A stretch of 64,000 bases of DNA from Acidobacteriota bacterium (GTDB lineage: Bacteria > Acidobacteriota > UBA6911 > JACQSX01): positions 1 through 64,000 of the forward strand of contig JACQSX010000005.1 of NCBI GenBank assembly GCA_016211105.1, read 5' to 3'. Shown here in pieces: positions 20,232 to 28,322 of this stretch. The first letter of the stretch is position 1, and each line of letters opens with the position of its first letter. Under the pieces are notes generated by a model that made no database searches, was not told the DNA's origin, and saw only the letters and a list, made by a program, of their open reading frames with translations. A program made the translations under genes and the position numbers.

Positions 20232-20556
20232 GGAACCTCCTCGTTAAGATTGCAAAATCGTGAAATATTTTGAAAACATCCTAACCTCGGTGGCGCAAGC
20301 TCATCAATCCGTTCCACCCCACCACCCACAAATTGCCTCATGGAAAATCTGCCTGAAAAGGATTTCCTTACCTCACTTACGCATCTACTTGAAATTGGCT
20401 TGGCTGACAGACAAGCAGGGTTACTTGCATGAGTCACAGTAGACACCGTTCCGGTTGCGGAAGAATGATACGCGGAGGGTCCACTTGCATACACGGGCGG
20501 CTCGGACTTCATCGCTCATTGGAACCAAGTTCGCCATGAATAATCTGGGGCTAAAC
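20232..20556. other. Intergenic stretch without a recognisable gene
   Basis: The 325 bp upstream of the broken receptor contain no convincing reading frame on either strand. The receptor start is preceded by AGGAGG (coding strand) and an AT-rich leader, so its former promoter probably lies here. I see no inverted repeat or operator that stands out. Confidence 0.5.
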
Positions 20557-20640
20557 TTACTCGCTGGGATTGCACGCAAAGTTTTTCTCCAATTCAGTTC
20601 GCGGATTATTCTGGTCGTGATAACTGTTTCCTGAGCAATT
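20557..20640 (-). pseudogene. Stub of a second tannase C-terminus
   Basis: On the minus strand, a frame ending at TAA 20559-20557 reads DQNNP, then ELEKNFAC, then NPSE and stop. The intact tannase just upstream ends GDQNNPAN, then WLEKNFTCK and stop, so the spacing and most residues match. Only about 25 codons are recognisable and there is no start. The best reading is the 3-prime end of a deleted or recombined tannase copy that once stood in tandem. Confidence 0.6.
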
Positions 20641-20678
20641 TGTGCGATGACATACTTTTTCCTCCAGCAAATACGGGA

Positions 20679-22349
20679 TCACTTGCACGTAAAATTCTTC
20701 TCCAGCCAGTTGGCGGGATTGTTCTGATCGCCGCCCGGGCCCGTGTAGACAGTCTTCTGCGGATAAGCGCAGACTTTCCGTTCGTTGTCAACCTTGCCTT
20801 TGCCGTCTTCGGCGCGGTGCACTGCCACCACATAATTAGGCGCTTTCCCTTTCTCCACCCACTCCACCAGCGGTGCCAGCTTGTCCCAGTCATTCGGGCC
20901 CGGACCGCCGCGGCAGTGACCCATTCCGGGAATCATGAACAGGCGAGATCGTTCTCGCGCCGCATTTACGTCGCCATGGAATGTCGTCTTGACCACGTCC
21001 TTGTAATAGTCCAGCGTCGGCTCCGGGTGGGGTTGCGTGTCCCCCCATCCATGATAGAGGATCAGCTTGCCGCCCTTCCTGATCAAAAACCGCGTCAGGT
21101 TCGGATCTGTGGCGTCGATAATCGACGCCATGAACTTGCCCTTGCCTGCTGTGAAATCGTCGATATTGAATTCCCACCACGCCCACTCCGGCGGGTTCGT
21201 CTTCTTGTCGGGCACATGCGCGAGGTCGGTTCGATCCGGCGGCACGACCCCCGGATCTTTTTCGTAGAAAAGATAGTTCAGGTGATCGCCCGAGAGTCCC
21301 GTGAGCGCCGGGTAAAGCTTGTTGCCGGCATACGGAATGATGTTCTGGGTCCAACTGAACTCGGAACCCAGAGCGTATCCCTTGAAAATCGGGTTCCCCT
21401 TGCTGTCGTACGAACCCCGGTAGATGTCCTTGATGGTTTTCAGTTGCAACTCGGTGAAACAGTCGTCCGCATTGACGTCGCCGCGACACGTCTTGCCGGC
21501 CAGGTCCACCTCCGGCTTGAAGTCGCATACCACCGGGTCATCGATCACTCCGTCGACAATCCCGTCCCTGGCGTCGCACTTGGCCAGCACCGCCTCGCGC
21601 AGCATGTTCAGCTTAGTCAGACTCTCCGGTACTCCATCCCCGTCTCTATCAAACGCCAGATTGCCTGCAAAATTGTCCGAGTACAGTTTCTGGAGAAACC
21701 AGACGCTTGTAACGCTGCGCGCCGTATAAAAGTTGACCGGGGCACCGGCGACGATGCCGTCAAAGTCGTAGGGAAAGCGTTGCGCCTCCATCAGTCCCTC
21801 CCGCCCTCCTGCCGAGCAACCCTCAAAGTAGGAATACTGCGGATCCCTCCCGTAGTATGCCTTGATAACCGTCTTGGCCGCATTGGCTGTCAGATGCACC
21901 GCCCGGTAGCCGAAATCAATCTCCGCCTGCCGGTTGTTGTGAGCAAACGACGCCCCCGGTTCGGCCCCGTTATCGTGGCCCATGTTGCTATTGGCCACCG
22001 CGTACCCTTGCGCTACCCGGTGATCGGCAAAGTCCAGGTCACCGTCTTTCCCTCCGTCGCCCCACTTCAAAAATCGCCCGTTCCAGTTGCGTGGCAGCGG
22101 CAACTGCACGTGAAAATGGATAGCCGGTGAAATAATTCCCCTCAGATAGCAGTACTGCGGCCCTGTGTCCGTCGGCCCCACCAGCTCGGCAGAGAGGATC
22201 GTCAAGTTCGGTAGTTTCGCCAAAACTCGGCAGGTGGCCTCGTCCCCCGACATATCCGGGTCGGCTGGTGCGCCCCATCCCAGAGCTGCCCGCCACGATG
22301 AAAGGAGTACTACAAGGAATGCAACGGAGTGCCATCTCTTCTTTCTCAT
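20679..22349 (-). CDS. Secreted tannase/feruloyl esterase-family hydrolase
   Basis: The 556-residue protein has a signal peptide (MRKKRW, hydrophobic core, ALGWG), then the esterase domain. The nucleophile motif GCSAGGREG is followed by QRFPYDFDGIVAGAP; the acid and histidine lie in LILYHGWGDTQ and MIPGMGHCRGGPG. Many cysteines suggest the disulphides usual in this family. Members split ester bonds of gallotannins, feruloyl sugars or terephthalate-type esters outside the cytoplasm. ATG 22349 is chosen because AAGGAGG stands 5 nt before it; the frame opens slightly earlier. Freed gallate or hydroxycinnamate would be plausible food for the UbiD cluster, which is inference. Confidence 0.9.
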   Translation of the reverse strand: MRKKRWHSVAFLVVLLSSWRAALGWGAPADPDMSGDEATCRVLAKLPNLTILSAELVGPTDTGPQYCYLRGIISPAIHFHVQLPLPRNWNGRFLKWGDGGKDGDLDFADHRVAQGYAVANSNMGHDNGAEPGASFAHNNRQAEIDFGYRAVHLTANAAKTVIKAYYGRDPQYSYFEGCSAGGREGLMEAQRFPYDFDGIVAGAPVNFYTARSVTSVWFLQKLYSDNFAGNLAFDRDGDGVPESLTKLNMLREAVLAKCDARDGIVDGVIDDPVVCDFKPEVDLAGKTCRGDVNADDCFTELQLKTIKDIYRGSYDSKGNPIFKGYALGSEFSWTQNIIPYAGNKLYPALTGLSGDHLNYLFYEKDPGVVPPDRTDLAHVPDKKTNPPEWAWWEFNIDDFTAGKGKFMASIIDATDPNLTRFLIRKGGKLILYHGWGDTQPHPEPTLDYYKDVVKTTFHGDVNAARERSRLFMIPGMGHCRGGPGPNDWDKLAPLVEWVEKGKAPNYVVAVHRAEDGKGKVDNERKVCAYPQKTVYTGPGGDQNNPANWLEKNFTCK

Positions 22350-22378
22350 TACGTCCTCCTTTTCCACTTAGTCCTGTA

Positions 22379-23008
22379 ATTCAGAATTACGGTGACCTGT
22401 TTTTTCCAGTTTTGCATGTCAGGCCGCCCTCTTGGATTTGGTGGCCAGTTTTGCTATGAGCGCGGCCAGGTCTTTGCGAGTGAATTTCCAGTGGAAGGGG
22501 CGGGCAGTCTGCTCGTAGCGCTCTTGAAAACGAAGCAAGCGATGTTCAACATCGGTCAGGGAGTGGAAGTCGTTGGGCGTAAGTACCTTGCGCTGGACGA
22601 CGGAAAAGTAGATTTCAATCTGATTGAGCCAACTGGCATGAACGGCTGTATGGACGGGAACAATGTTGGGCCAAGTTCGCTGAGCCGTTGTCGACGACCC
22701 AAAAAACTCGATCAGCCGAGCGATAAGGCTGTTGCGACATCACCTGATCTACGAGGGGTATGGATGCGTGCAGCGATGACATCGTTTTCCAGCCCTTGGG
22801 CGGCAAACAAGATAATCTTGGCCCGGATGACGTCTCTATACGGTGACGTATACTTTCTGGCCCTAGACTCCGGTTCTGCGCGCTCGTCGGAGGACAGCTT
22901 GATGACATATGGGCTTTTTCTTGGCAGTCTGTCGCACTTCCTCCGAGGAAGTCTAGCAGATCATGCCGGCAACGGTCAGATAAATACGTCATCGTATCTA
23001 TGAAATCG
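22379..23008 (-). mobile_element. Internally deleted IS630-family element with both terminal repeats
   Basis: Both ends are visible: TACGGTGACCTGTTTT near 22388-22403 and, inverted, TACGATGACGTATTT near 22985-22999, with matching flanking TTCA bases. Between them the minus strand keeps the transposase N-terminal helix-turn-helix region (LSSDERAE, then RDVIRAKIILFAAQG, then NDVIAARI; about 22960-22760) and the C-terminal part (FWVVDNGSA, then HASWLNQIEIYFSVVQRKVLTPND), ending KSKRAA and stop near 22420. The central catalytic part is deleted and frames are shifted, so it is inactive. It is in the same orientation as the remnant at 16801-17110. Confidence 0.78.
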
Positions 23009-23013
23009 TGGAC

Positions 23014-23835
23014 TTAGCTTGACGCCCGCTGCGGCCTACCGCTACTGTCTGAATCGCAGGAAAGGGAAGTGGCAGTGAGCGACTTGCTTTGAAGTTTGCC
23101 TGGAGAAGAAGCAAGAAAGCCGCATCTTAGTGCCAAGGTTAATAACTCAAGCCGACTGTGAACGTGTAGTTTTGTAAAGATGTGCTGAACGTGGTTTTTC
23201 ACCGTGGCGACGCTTATGGAAAGCTCATCAGCTATCTCTTTTGTGTCCCTACCGTCAGCGATTAGCCTTAGCACGATCTGTTCTCTACTACTGAGCCTCG
23301 TAAAGGAAACCCAGTTTTCACCAGAGAGATTCAATTCACTTTCCGACGTTAAAGAGAGCTTCAATCCCTGGAGAGAGAAATTCCTCAGCAGTTCCTTTAT
23401 CTCTATGTACCCCGTGATGTCACGAAATACGTGAATAATCGTTGTCAGTTCACCGGTTCTGACAACCATGGGGCTCACGTTAATCCAAATCGTTTTCCCG
23501 GCCTTGTTCAGGGTTACAAGGTTCGAATTAGGAATCACCCCTCGTTTTTTCGCTATCTGACATTCCCTGCAATCCTGACGACACACCCGCCTCTCATTGC
23601 CATTACAGCCAGCAATTACGTCGTAGCAATACTGTCCTAGAACCTCGGTGGAGCGGAAACCAAGCAATGCCTGAGCCGCGCGATTCCAAAAGATGATCTT
23701 TTGGTCAAGACCCACGGCGAACACACCATCGCTACACGTGTTTGTTACTAGCTGCTCGAGTAAGGCATTTCGGCTGCCTCTTTCGTGCACTTCTGCCCGT
23801 TCTGCTGTACTGTTATTTGACATATTGTAATCCAT
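23014..23835 (-). CDS. PAS-domain LuxR-type transcriptional regulator
   Basis: The 273-residue protein has a PAS domain (about residues 28-150; GVFAVGLDQKIIFWNRAAQALLG and a C-terminal HVFRDITG) and a LuxR/GerE helix-turn-helix (about 175-240; LSSREQIVLRLIADG and VATVKNHVQHIFTKLHV). Inside the PAS domain is a cysteine series C-x6-C-x7-C-x3-C-x2-C, which suggests a redox- or metal-dependent signal. The target is unknown. It lies head-to-tail with a PAS-only paralogue and next to the tannase region. Confidence 0.88.
   Translation of the reverse strand: MDYNMSNNSTAERAEVHERGSRNALLEQLVTNTCSDGVFAVGLDQKIIFWNRAAQALLGFRSTEVLGQYCYDVIAGCNGNERRVCRQDCRECQIAKKRGVIPNSNLVTLNKAGKTIWINVSPMVVRTGELTTIIHVFRDITGYIEIKELLRNFSLQGLKLSLTSESELNLSGENWVSFTRLSSREQIVLRLIADGRDTKEIADELSISVATVKNHVQHIFTKLHVHSRLELLTLALRCGFLASSPGKLQSKSLTATSLSCDSDSSGRPQRASS
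23569..23661. repeat. 93-bp direct repeat, copy A (in the PAS-LuxR gene)
   Basis: This stretch is identical by eye to 24235-24327 over 93 bp. It covers the cysteine-rich loop of the PAS domain. On both sides the two genes differ clearly, so identity is confined to this block. Confidence 0.9.
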
Positions 23836-23880
23836 TATGCCCCCGCGCTACCGCGAAAATTCTCAGCTCAGCGGATCATG

Positions 23881-24450
23881 TCAAGCTGCTATCTCGAAAA
23901 TAGGTTGATCAGGCCGCAACGGGTTCAAGAGGATCACCTTGTGGCCGAGGTTTTCCAGGCGCTTGACCAGATAACGGGCCAACTCTTGCGCAGACAACGT
24001 CAATTCACCTTCCCCTTGGAAAGTGAGTTTGGATCCCTCCAGAGAGAATTTCCTCACAAATTCCTTGAGTCGTATGTAATCCGTGATGTCACGGAACACG
24101 TGAACAATCATGGGTTCGGAACTTTTTACAAGGATCGGGCTGATGTTAATCCAAATCGTCTCTTTCGCCTTGTTCCGGGTTGAAAGGTTGTAATTTGGAA
24201 TCAGCTCCCCTCTTTTCGCTTTCTGACAATCACGGCAATCCTGACGACACACCCGCCTCTCATTGCCATTACAGCCAGCAATTACGTCGTAGCAATACTG
24301 TCCTAGAACCTCGGTGGAGCGGAAACCCAGCAATGCCTGAGCCGCACGATTCCAGCAAAGGATCTTTTGGTCAAGACCCACAGCGAAGACACCGTCGCCG
24401 CTGTTTTCTAGCTGCCCCAATAACTCACTGCTGGCCGCCGTGCTCGCCAT
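23881..24450 (-). CDS. PAS-domain protein without DNA-binding domain
   Basis: The 189-residue protein repeats the PAS domain of its downstream neighbour (GVFAVGLDQKILCWNRAAQALLG) and the same cysteine series, but after the linker it ends in a different 60-residue tail (LARYLVKRLENLGHKVILLN) and lacks the LuxR helix-turn-helix. It could be a truncated duplicate or a sensory partner that competes with the full regulator. The 93-bp identical block suggests recent gene conversion. The protein frame is intact, so I treat it as a gene. Confidence 0.78.
   Translation of the reverse strand: MASTAASSELLGQLENSGDGVFAVGLDQKILCWNRAAQALLGFRSTEVLGQYCYDVIAGCNGNERRVCRQDCRDCQKAKRGELIPNYNLSTRNKAKETIWINISPILVKSSEPMIVHVFRDITDYIRLKEFVRKFSLEGSKLTFQGEGELTLSAQELARYLVKRLENLGHKVILLNPLRPDQPIFEIAA
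24235..24327. repeat. 93-bp direct repeat, copy B (in the PAS-only gene)
   Basis: Second copy of the block at 23569-23661, spaced 666 bp from it and in the same orientation and reading frame. Confidence 0.9.
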
Positions 24451-24575
24451 TTCTGCTGTCCGAATTGTGTTGTTTTGTTTGAAGCATTATATTCGTTATA
24501 CTTCGGTCTTCCTAGCGAAAAATCTCCGACCACCAGATGATTGCGTGCCCACCCTGGTTGGGCGGGTTGGAGCTG

Positions 24576-25439
24576 CTATGGGATCTTCGTTTGTCGCTCC
24601 GGGTGGGTCAAACAGGTCACGGAAGGTAAGTCGCTGGCGTGAAACTCGGCGGGGGTACCGAAAAAAGCGATCTGACCTTGGTCCAGCACGATTACCTTTA
24701 TGTCGGCTCCATGCGGCGCGTCTGCTTGATTCACTCGCACGGCGCCGCGCGCGTCTTCTGACGCGTAGTGCGTAGCCAGATAAGAGATCTCGTAAAGCAG
24801 CTTGCTTACACACAGCGATGAATTCTTGTGTAAATCGCGCGCGCGGATAATGAGATCCAGGATATGGCGTGCATTGATCGGGTCGAGTCCGGCAGTAGGC
24901 TCGTCATACAGCATGATGGAAGGCCAACCGACCAGCGCGCGGGCAATCTCCAGCCGCCGTTTCATACCGCCAGAAAGCTCCTCGGGAAACTTCTCCATGG
25001 CGTCCTGCAAGCCGACGAAACGCAGGATCTCACGTACGGCACGATCGGTCACTTCTGCCGCCCGGCGTTGCTCGACCAAGCGGTATGCTGCATTATCGTA
25101 AGTCGACATGCCGCTAAACAACGCATCTTCCTGAAAGACTAGACCCATCAGATCGCCACGGATGGCAAGCATCTCCTCTTCATCCAACACCTCGATTTCG
25201 CGTCTCTCAATCAGAACGCGCCCCTGGTCGGGACGCAGGAGCCCCATCGCCAGACGCAGCAGCACAGACTTGCCGGAGCCGGAATTACCGGTGATGAGAA
25301 TCATTTGACCGCGTTTGAGCGTAAAGCTGACATCGTGCAGCGCGCGTACTTCGCCGAAGCTTAGAGAGACATGGCGAAACTCGATTGCGGGGATTTCAGA
25401 GTCAATTCCAGAATTCACTGAGTTCAATCCGCTTGCCAA
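24576..25439 (-). CDS. ABC transporter ATPase, MlaF-like, orphan
   Basis: The protein of up to 287 residues has Walker A GNSGSGKS, the signature LSGGMKRRLEIARAL, Walker B IMLYDEPTAGLDP, and an order close to MlaF-type ATPases, which drive lipid transport through MlaE permeases. No MlaE, MCE or other permease gene is adjacent; the next gene upstream is a Liv-type binding protein on the other strand. The frame opens at a TTG (25439) and several later starts are possible, so the N-terminus is uncertain. Confidence 0.82.
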   Translation of the reverse strand: MASGLNSVNSGIDSEIPAIEFRHVSLSFGEVRALHDVSFTLKRGQMILITGNSGSGKSVLLRLAMGLLRPDQGRVLIERREIEVLDEEEMLAIRGDLMGLVFQEDALFSGMSTYDNAAYRLVEQRRAAEVTDRAVREILRFVGLQDAMEKFPEELSGGMKRRLEIARALVGWPSIMLYDEPTAGLDPINARHILDLIIRARDLHKNSSLCVSKLLYEISYLATHYASEDARGAVRVNQADAPHGADIKVIVLDQGQIAFFGTPAEFHASDLPSVTCLTHPERQTKIP

Positions 25440-25593
25440 ACCTTCCTCGTTTCCCGATCACAATCCCGCAGACGAGCGGTTGCCGTCTCCAGGCTTCTGG
25501 GTGATAATGCACCGTCCAACGAGCCATCCGCTGGAGAACTGGCTGTGGGCGACTCGAAACTCTGATTCTATTGAATTCTGAAGGAGAAGAAAA

Positions 25594-26841
25594 ATGCAAA
25601 GCTGCCGCTGCCAGCTCCTATCGAGTATCTGCGTGACGAGTGTAATGGCTCTTTCGGCATGCGCCCCAGGAAGGCGTGCTCCTGAATCGGCGGGCGATCA
25701 AATCGTGGTCGGTACCGCGCTTCCTTTGAGCGGCGGGCAGGCGCGCGAAGGTGGGTATTTCAAGAAGGCATACGAACTGGCATGGAGGGAGGCAAACGAC
25801 GCTGGCGGGATTATGGTAGACGAGCGAGGCAAAAAACTGCCGGTACACTTGATTATCTACGATGATAAGAGTGATCCGACCACTTCAGTGCAACTGTACG
25901 AAAAACTTGCCACCGAGGACCGCGTTCATTTCTTTCTCGGAGGCTACAGCACGCCGCTGGTGCAGGCGCAAACGGTCGTCCCAGAAAAATATCAGGTGCC
26001 ATATATTACTGGCGGCGGGGCGACGGCAGAAATTTATGCCCGCGGGATGAAGTATATCTTCGGTCTGCTGGCAGATATTTCCAAACTCGCTGCTACTTTG
26101 ACTAAGTGGTTGGCATTGCAGCAGGACGCCGGGAAATTGCCTAAACTGCTAAAGATTGCCGTGGTGACGGAGAACACCTCGCACGGCCGTGAATTCGCAA
26201 GGGGAATCGAGAATGCCGCCGGGACGGCTCCAGACCGATTCAAGATGGTTTTCAACGAGGCATTCGAGCAGAACATCAAGGATGCAGATCCGCTTCTACA
26301 AAAAGCCAAAGCGGCCAGCGCCGATGTGTTCCTGGCGGACGCGCGCGTGGCCGACTACATTACGGTCCAGCGACGCTACGCTGAGTTACAGTTACAGCAC
26401 CTGATCATCAGTTATGGGCCGCGCGGCCCGGAGAAGGAAGCCCGTGACGCGCTGGGACCTGCGTCTGATTATATTATCTCCGCAAGCTGGTGGGACAAGG
26501 ATCTCAAAGACGAGGCGTCGCAGGCCTTTCTAAGAAAATACCGTGAGGCTTATCACGACGATCCGGAATGGTTTGCCGCGCTCGGCTATGAGTCGGCGCG
26601 TGTTTTGTTCGCCGCCATTGCCAATGCAGGGACGCTCGATCGCGTCAAGGTGCGCGCTGCCTTGGCCAATATGCGACTTTCACCCTCCCTGGTGGTGGGT
26701 GGCGTCGTCCAATTCGGACCGAATGGGCAGATCCAGAACGAGTACGTGATGATGCAGAACCTGCCGGATGGCAAATCTGTAATCATTTACCCGCCCAATC
26801 TAGCGACGGGTGAAGCCATTGTGCCCGTGCCGCGGCGGTAG
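25594..26841 (+). CDS. Branched-chain amino-acid-type ABC substrate-binding lipoprotein (LivK-like)
   Basis: The 415-residue protein has a lipoprotein signal with lipobox LSAC near residue 22, then a type-I periplasmic binding fold beginning IVVGTALPLSGGQA and continuing through FFLGGYSTPLVQA to a C-terminal VGGVVQFGPNGQ. Such proteins deliver amino acids, or in many soil bacteria aromatic acids or amides, to LivHMGF. AAGGAGAAG lies before the ATG. The permease genes follow after a small gene on the opposite strand. Confidence 0.9.
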   Translation: MQSCRCQLLSSICVTSVMALSACAPGRRAPESAGDQIVVGTALPLSGGQAREGGYFKKAYELAWREANDAGGIMVDERGKKLPVHLIIYDDKSDPTTSVQLYEKLATEDRVHFFLGGYSTPLVQAQTVVPEKYQVPYITGGGATAEIYARGMKYIFGLLADISKLAATLTKWLALQQDAGKLPKLLKIAVVTENTSHGREFARGIENAAGTAPDRFKMVFNEAFEQNIKDADPLLQKAKAASADVFLADARVADYITVQRRYAELQLQHLIISYGPRGPEKEARDALGPASDYIISASWWDKDLKDEASQAFLRKYREAYHDDPEWFAALGYESARVLFAAIANAGTLDRVKVRAALANMRLSPSLVVGGVVQFGPNGQIQNEYVMMQNLPDGKSVIIYPPNLATGEAIVPVPRR

Positions 26842-26932
26842 CGGGGAAGGAGGATATCGGCTGACAAACTCGCATTTCATAACCGCCTTCCTCTGGGGGT
26901 ACGTGCATCCTGAGGGTGGAATCGTGGTGGAA

Positions 26933-27277
26933 CTAACTTTTCCCGTTTCCGGAAAAGTAGCGCTCGACTACGTTGATGAGAACATTGAGGCGCTCGTCGG
27001 TGCGTCGCTGTGATTCTGCCAGCCGCTTCAACTCCTCCTCGGTTTGCCGTTGAGCTTTGGTGAGACGATCAAGTTGCTCGTCTGTTCGATGGAATCGCTC
27101 CGCCGTTTCATGGGCAAACTCTTCGGCAAATCTGGATAGTCTAAGAAGGAAATCACCTAGCTGGCCAATTTGTTCCGAGTGACGGTCGATTGCCGCAGCC
27201 ATTTGCGCCTGGTGGCCTGCGAGGAATTCAATCTGCTGTTCTATACGGTCAAAACGCTCTTCCGGAGTCATGGCCAC
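26933..27277 (-). CDS. Small coiled-coil protein
   Basis: The 114-residue protein is almost wholly helical by composition, with heptad-like spacing of hydrophobic residues and repeats of the type QRQTEEELKRLAESQRR and RRTDERLNVL. It has no signal peptide. Proteins of this kind are common in Acidobacteriota and Cyanobacteria, often without known role. It sits antisense to the Liv genes between the binding protein and the first permease. Confidence 0.7.
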   Translation of the reverse strand: MAMTPEERFDRIEQQIEFLAGHQAQMAAAIDRHSEQIGQLGDFLLRLSRFAEEFAHETAERFHRTDEQLDRLTKAQRQTEEELKRLAESQRRTDERLNVLINVVERYFSGNGKS

Positions 27278-27407
27278 ATTCTACCAAATTTGCAGATCGG
27301 CTTTACAAACGGCCTAACAAAAGAGCAGCCACCATTTTCGTAGGAATACCCGACCCTGGAGTATAGAATCGGCCTTCCCATGCCTCTACCTCATCCTGGG
27401 AAATAGA

Positions 27408-28286
27408 ATGACCGTTCAAGATTTAGCCACGCTGATCGTCAGCGCCATTCTCACCGCGGGCTTGTACGCCACCATGTCGTACGGTCTTGCTTTGATCTAT
27501 GGTGTAATGCGGATCATCAATCTGGCGCATGCCGGGGTGATGATGTTGGCTGCCTACATGACGTTTTGGCTGGTTGCGGTACTCCACCTCAATCCGTTTT
27601 TGGCGCCATGCGTGGTGGTACCGACTTTCTTTCTCCTGGGTCTTGCAATGCACCGTTTCCTGATTCGGCCACTTGGCAGCGCGCCGATGATTGCCTCGCT
27701 GCTCCTGCTTTTTGGTGTATGGCTCATCATGCAGAATATAGCGTATCTGATTTTCAGCAGCGACACGCGCTCGATCTTTACCCAATACACGCTATGGACG
27801 ATCCATGCGGCGGGCATTCCAATCTCCTTTAATCGGTTGATGGTATTTGCCGCGGGCGTGATCGCGTTGATCAGCTTGCACCTCTTTTTGACCAAGACTT
27901 ATCCCGGACGCGCCATTCGCGCGCTCGCCGTGGATCCTGAGGCGGCGATTCTGGTTGGCATCAACACCAGCCGGATGAGTATGCTGGCTTTTGGTCTCGG
28001 CATCGCCCTTGCGTCGTTGGCTGGCTGTCTGATGTCTCTGATTTTCTCATTTGATCCTGACTTTGGCCGCTCGCATCTGCTGAAAAGCTTTTGCATCGTA
28101 GTGTTGGGGGGCCTGGAAAGTTTCGTGGGTGTCGCGCTGGGCTCCCTGGTGCTGGCGCTGGTCGAAGCATTTAGCGTGATGTGGTTGCGTGCCGCACTGC
28201 AGGATTTTGTGAGCTTTGCCTTGCTGGTGCTGGTGCTGCTGGTCATGCCGAACGGCTTGATGAGTTTATTTCGAAGACGAGCCTAA
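27408..28286 (+). CDS. livH: Liv-type ABC permease, first subunit
   Basis: The 292-residue hydrophobic protein has about eight membrane segments and the LivH pattern: TAGLYATMSYGLALIYGVM, then INLAHAGVMMLAAY at the start, and VVLGGLESFVGVALGSLV near the end. It forms half the membrane channel of the importer with the next gene. The start is the ATG 36 bp upstream of the first hydrophobic segment; no strong ribosome site is seen. Confidence 0.92.
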   Translation: MTVQDLATLIVSAILTAGLYATMSYGLALIYGVMRIINLAHAGVMMLAAYMTFWLVAVLHLNPFLAPCVVVPTFFLLGLAMHRFLIRPLGSAPMIASLLLLFGVWLIMQNIAYLIFSSDTRSIFTQYTLWTIHAAGIPISFNRLMVFAAGVIALISLHLFLTKTYPGRAIRALAVDPEAAILVGINTSRMSMLAFGLGIALASLAGCLMSLIFSFDPDFGRSHLLKSFCIVVLGGLESFVGVALGSLVLALVEAFSVMWLRAALQDFVSFALLVLVLLVMPNGLMSLFRRRA

Positions 28287-28322
28287 GTACAAAGTGCGGG
28301 TCCCAAGTCAAAGGTTTGGGTC

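Noticed and set aside
20640-22130. Long + strand reading frame (496 codons) opposite the tannase
   Set aside because: The minus-strand tannase has a signal peptide, family motifs and a ribosome site. The opposite frame has none and is rich in Arg/Val/His, as expected of a shadow.
22838-22855. Extra copy of the TACGGTGACGTATA motif inside the IS630 derivative
   Set aside because: It lies in transposase codons for a family-typical segment (KYTSPYRD), so it is probably a coincidence and not a third terminal repeat.
22392-23003. 203-codon + strand frame over the IS630 derivative
   Set aside because: It is antisense to clear transposase segments and shows no domain.
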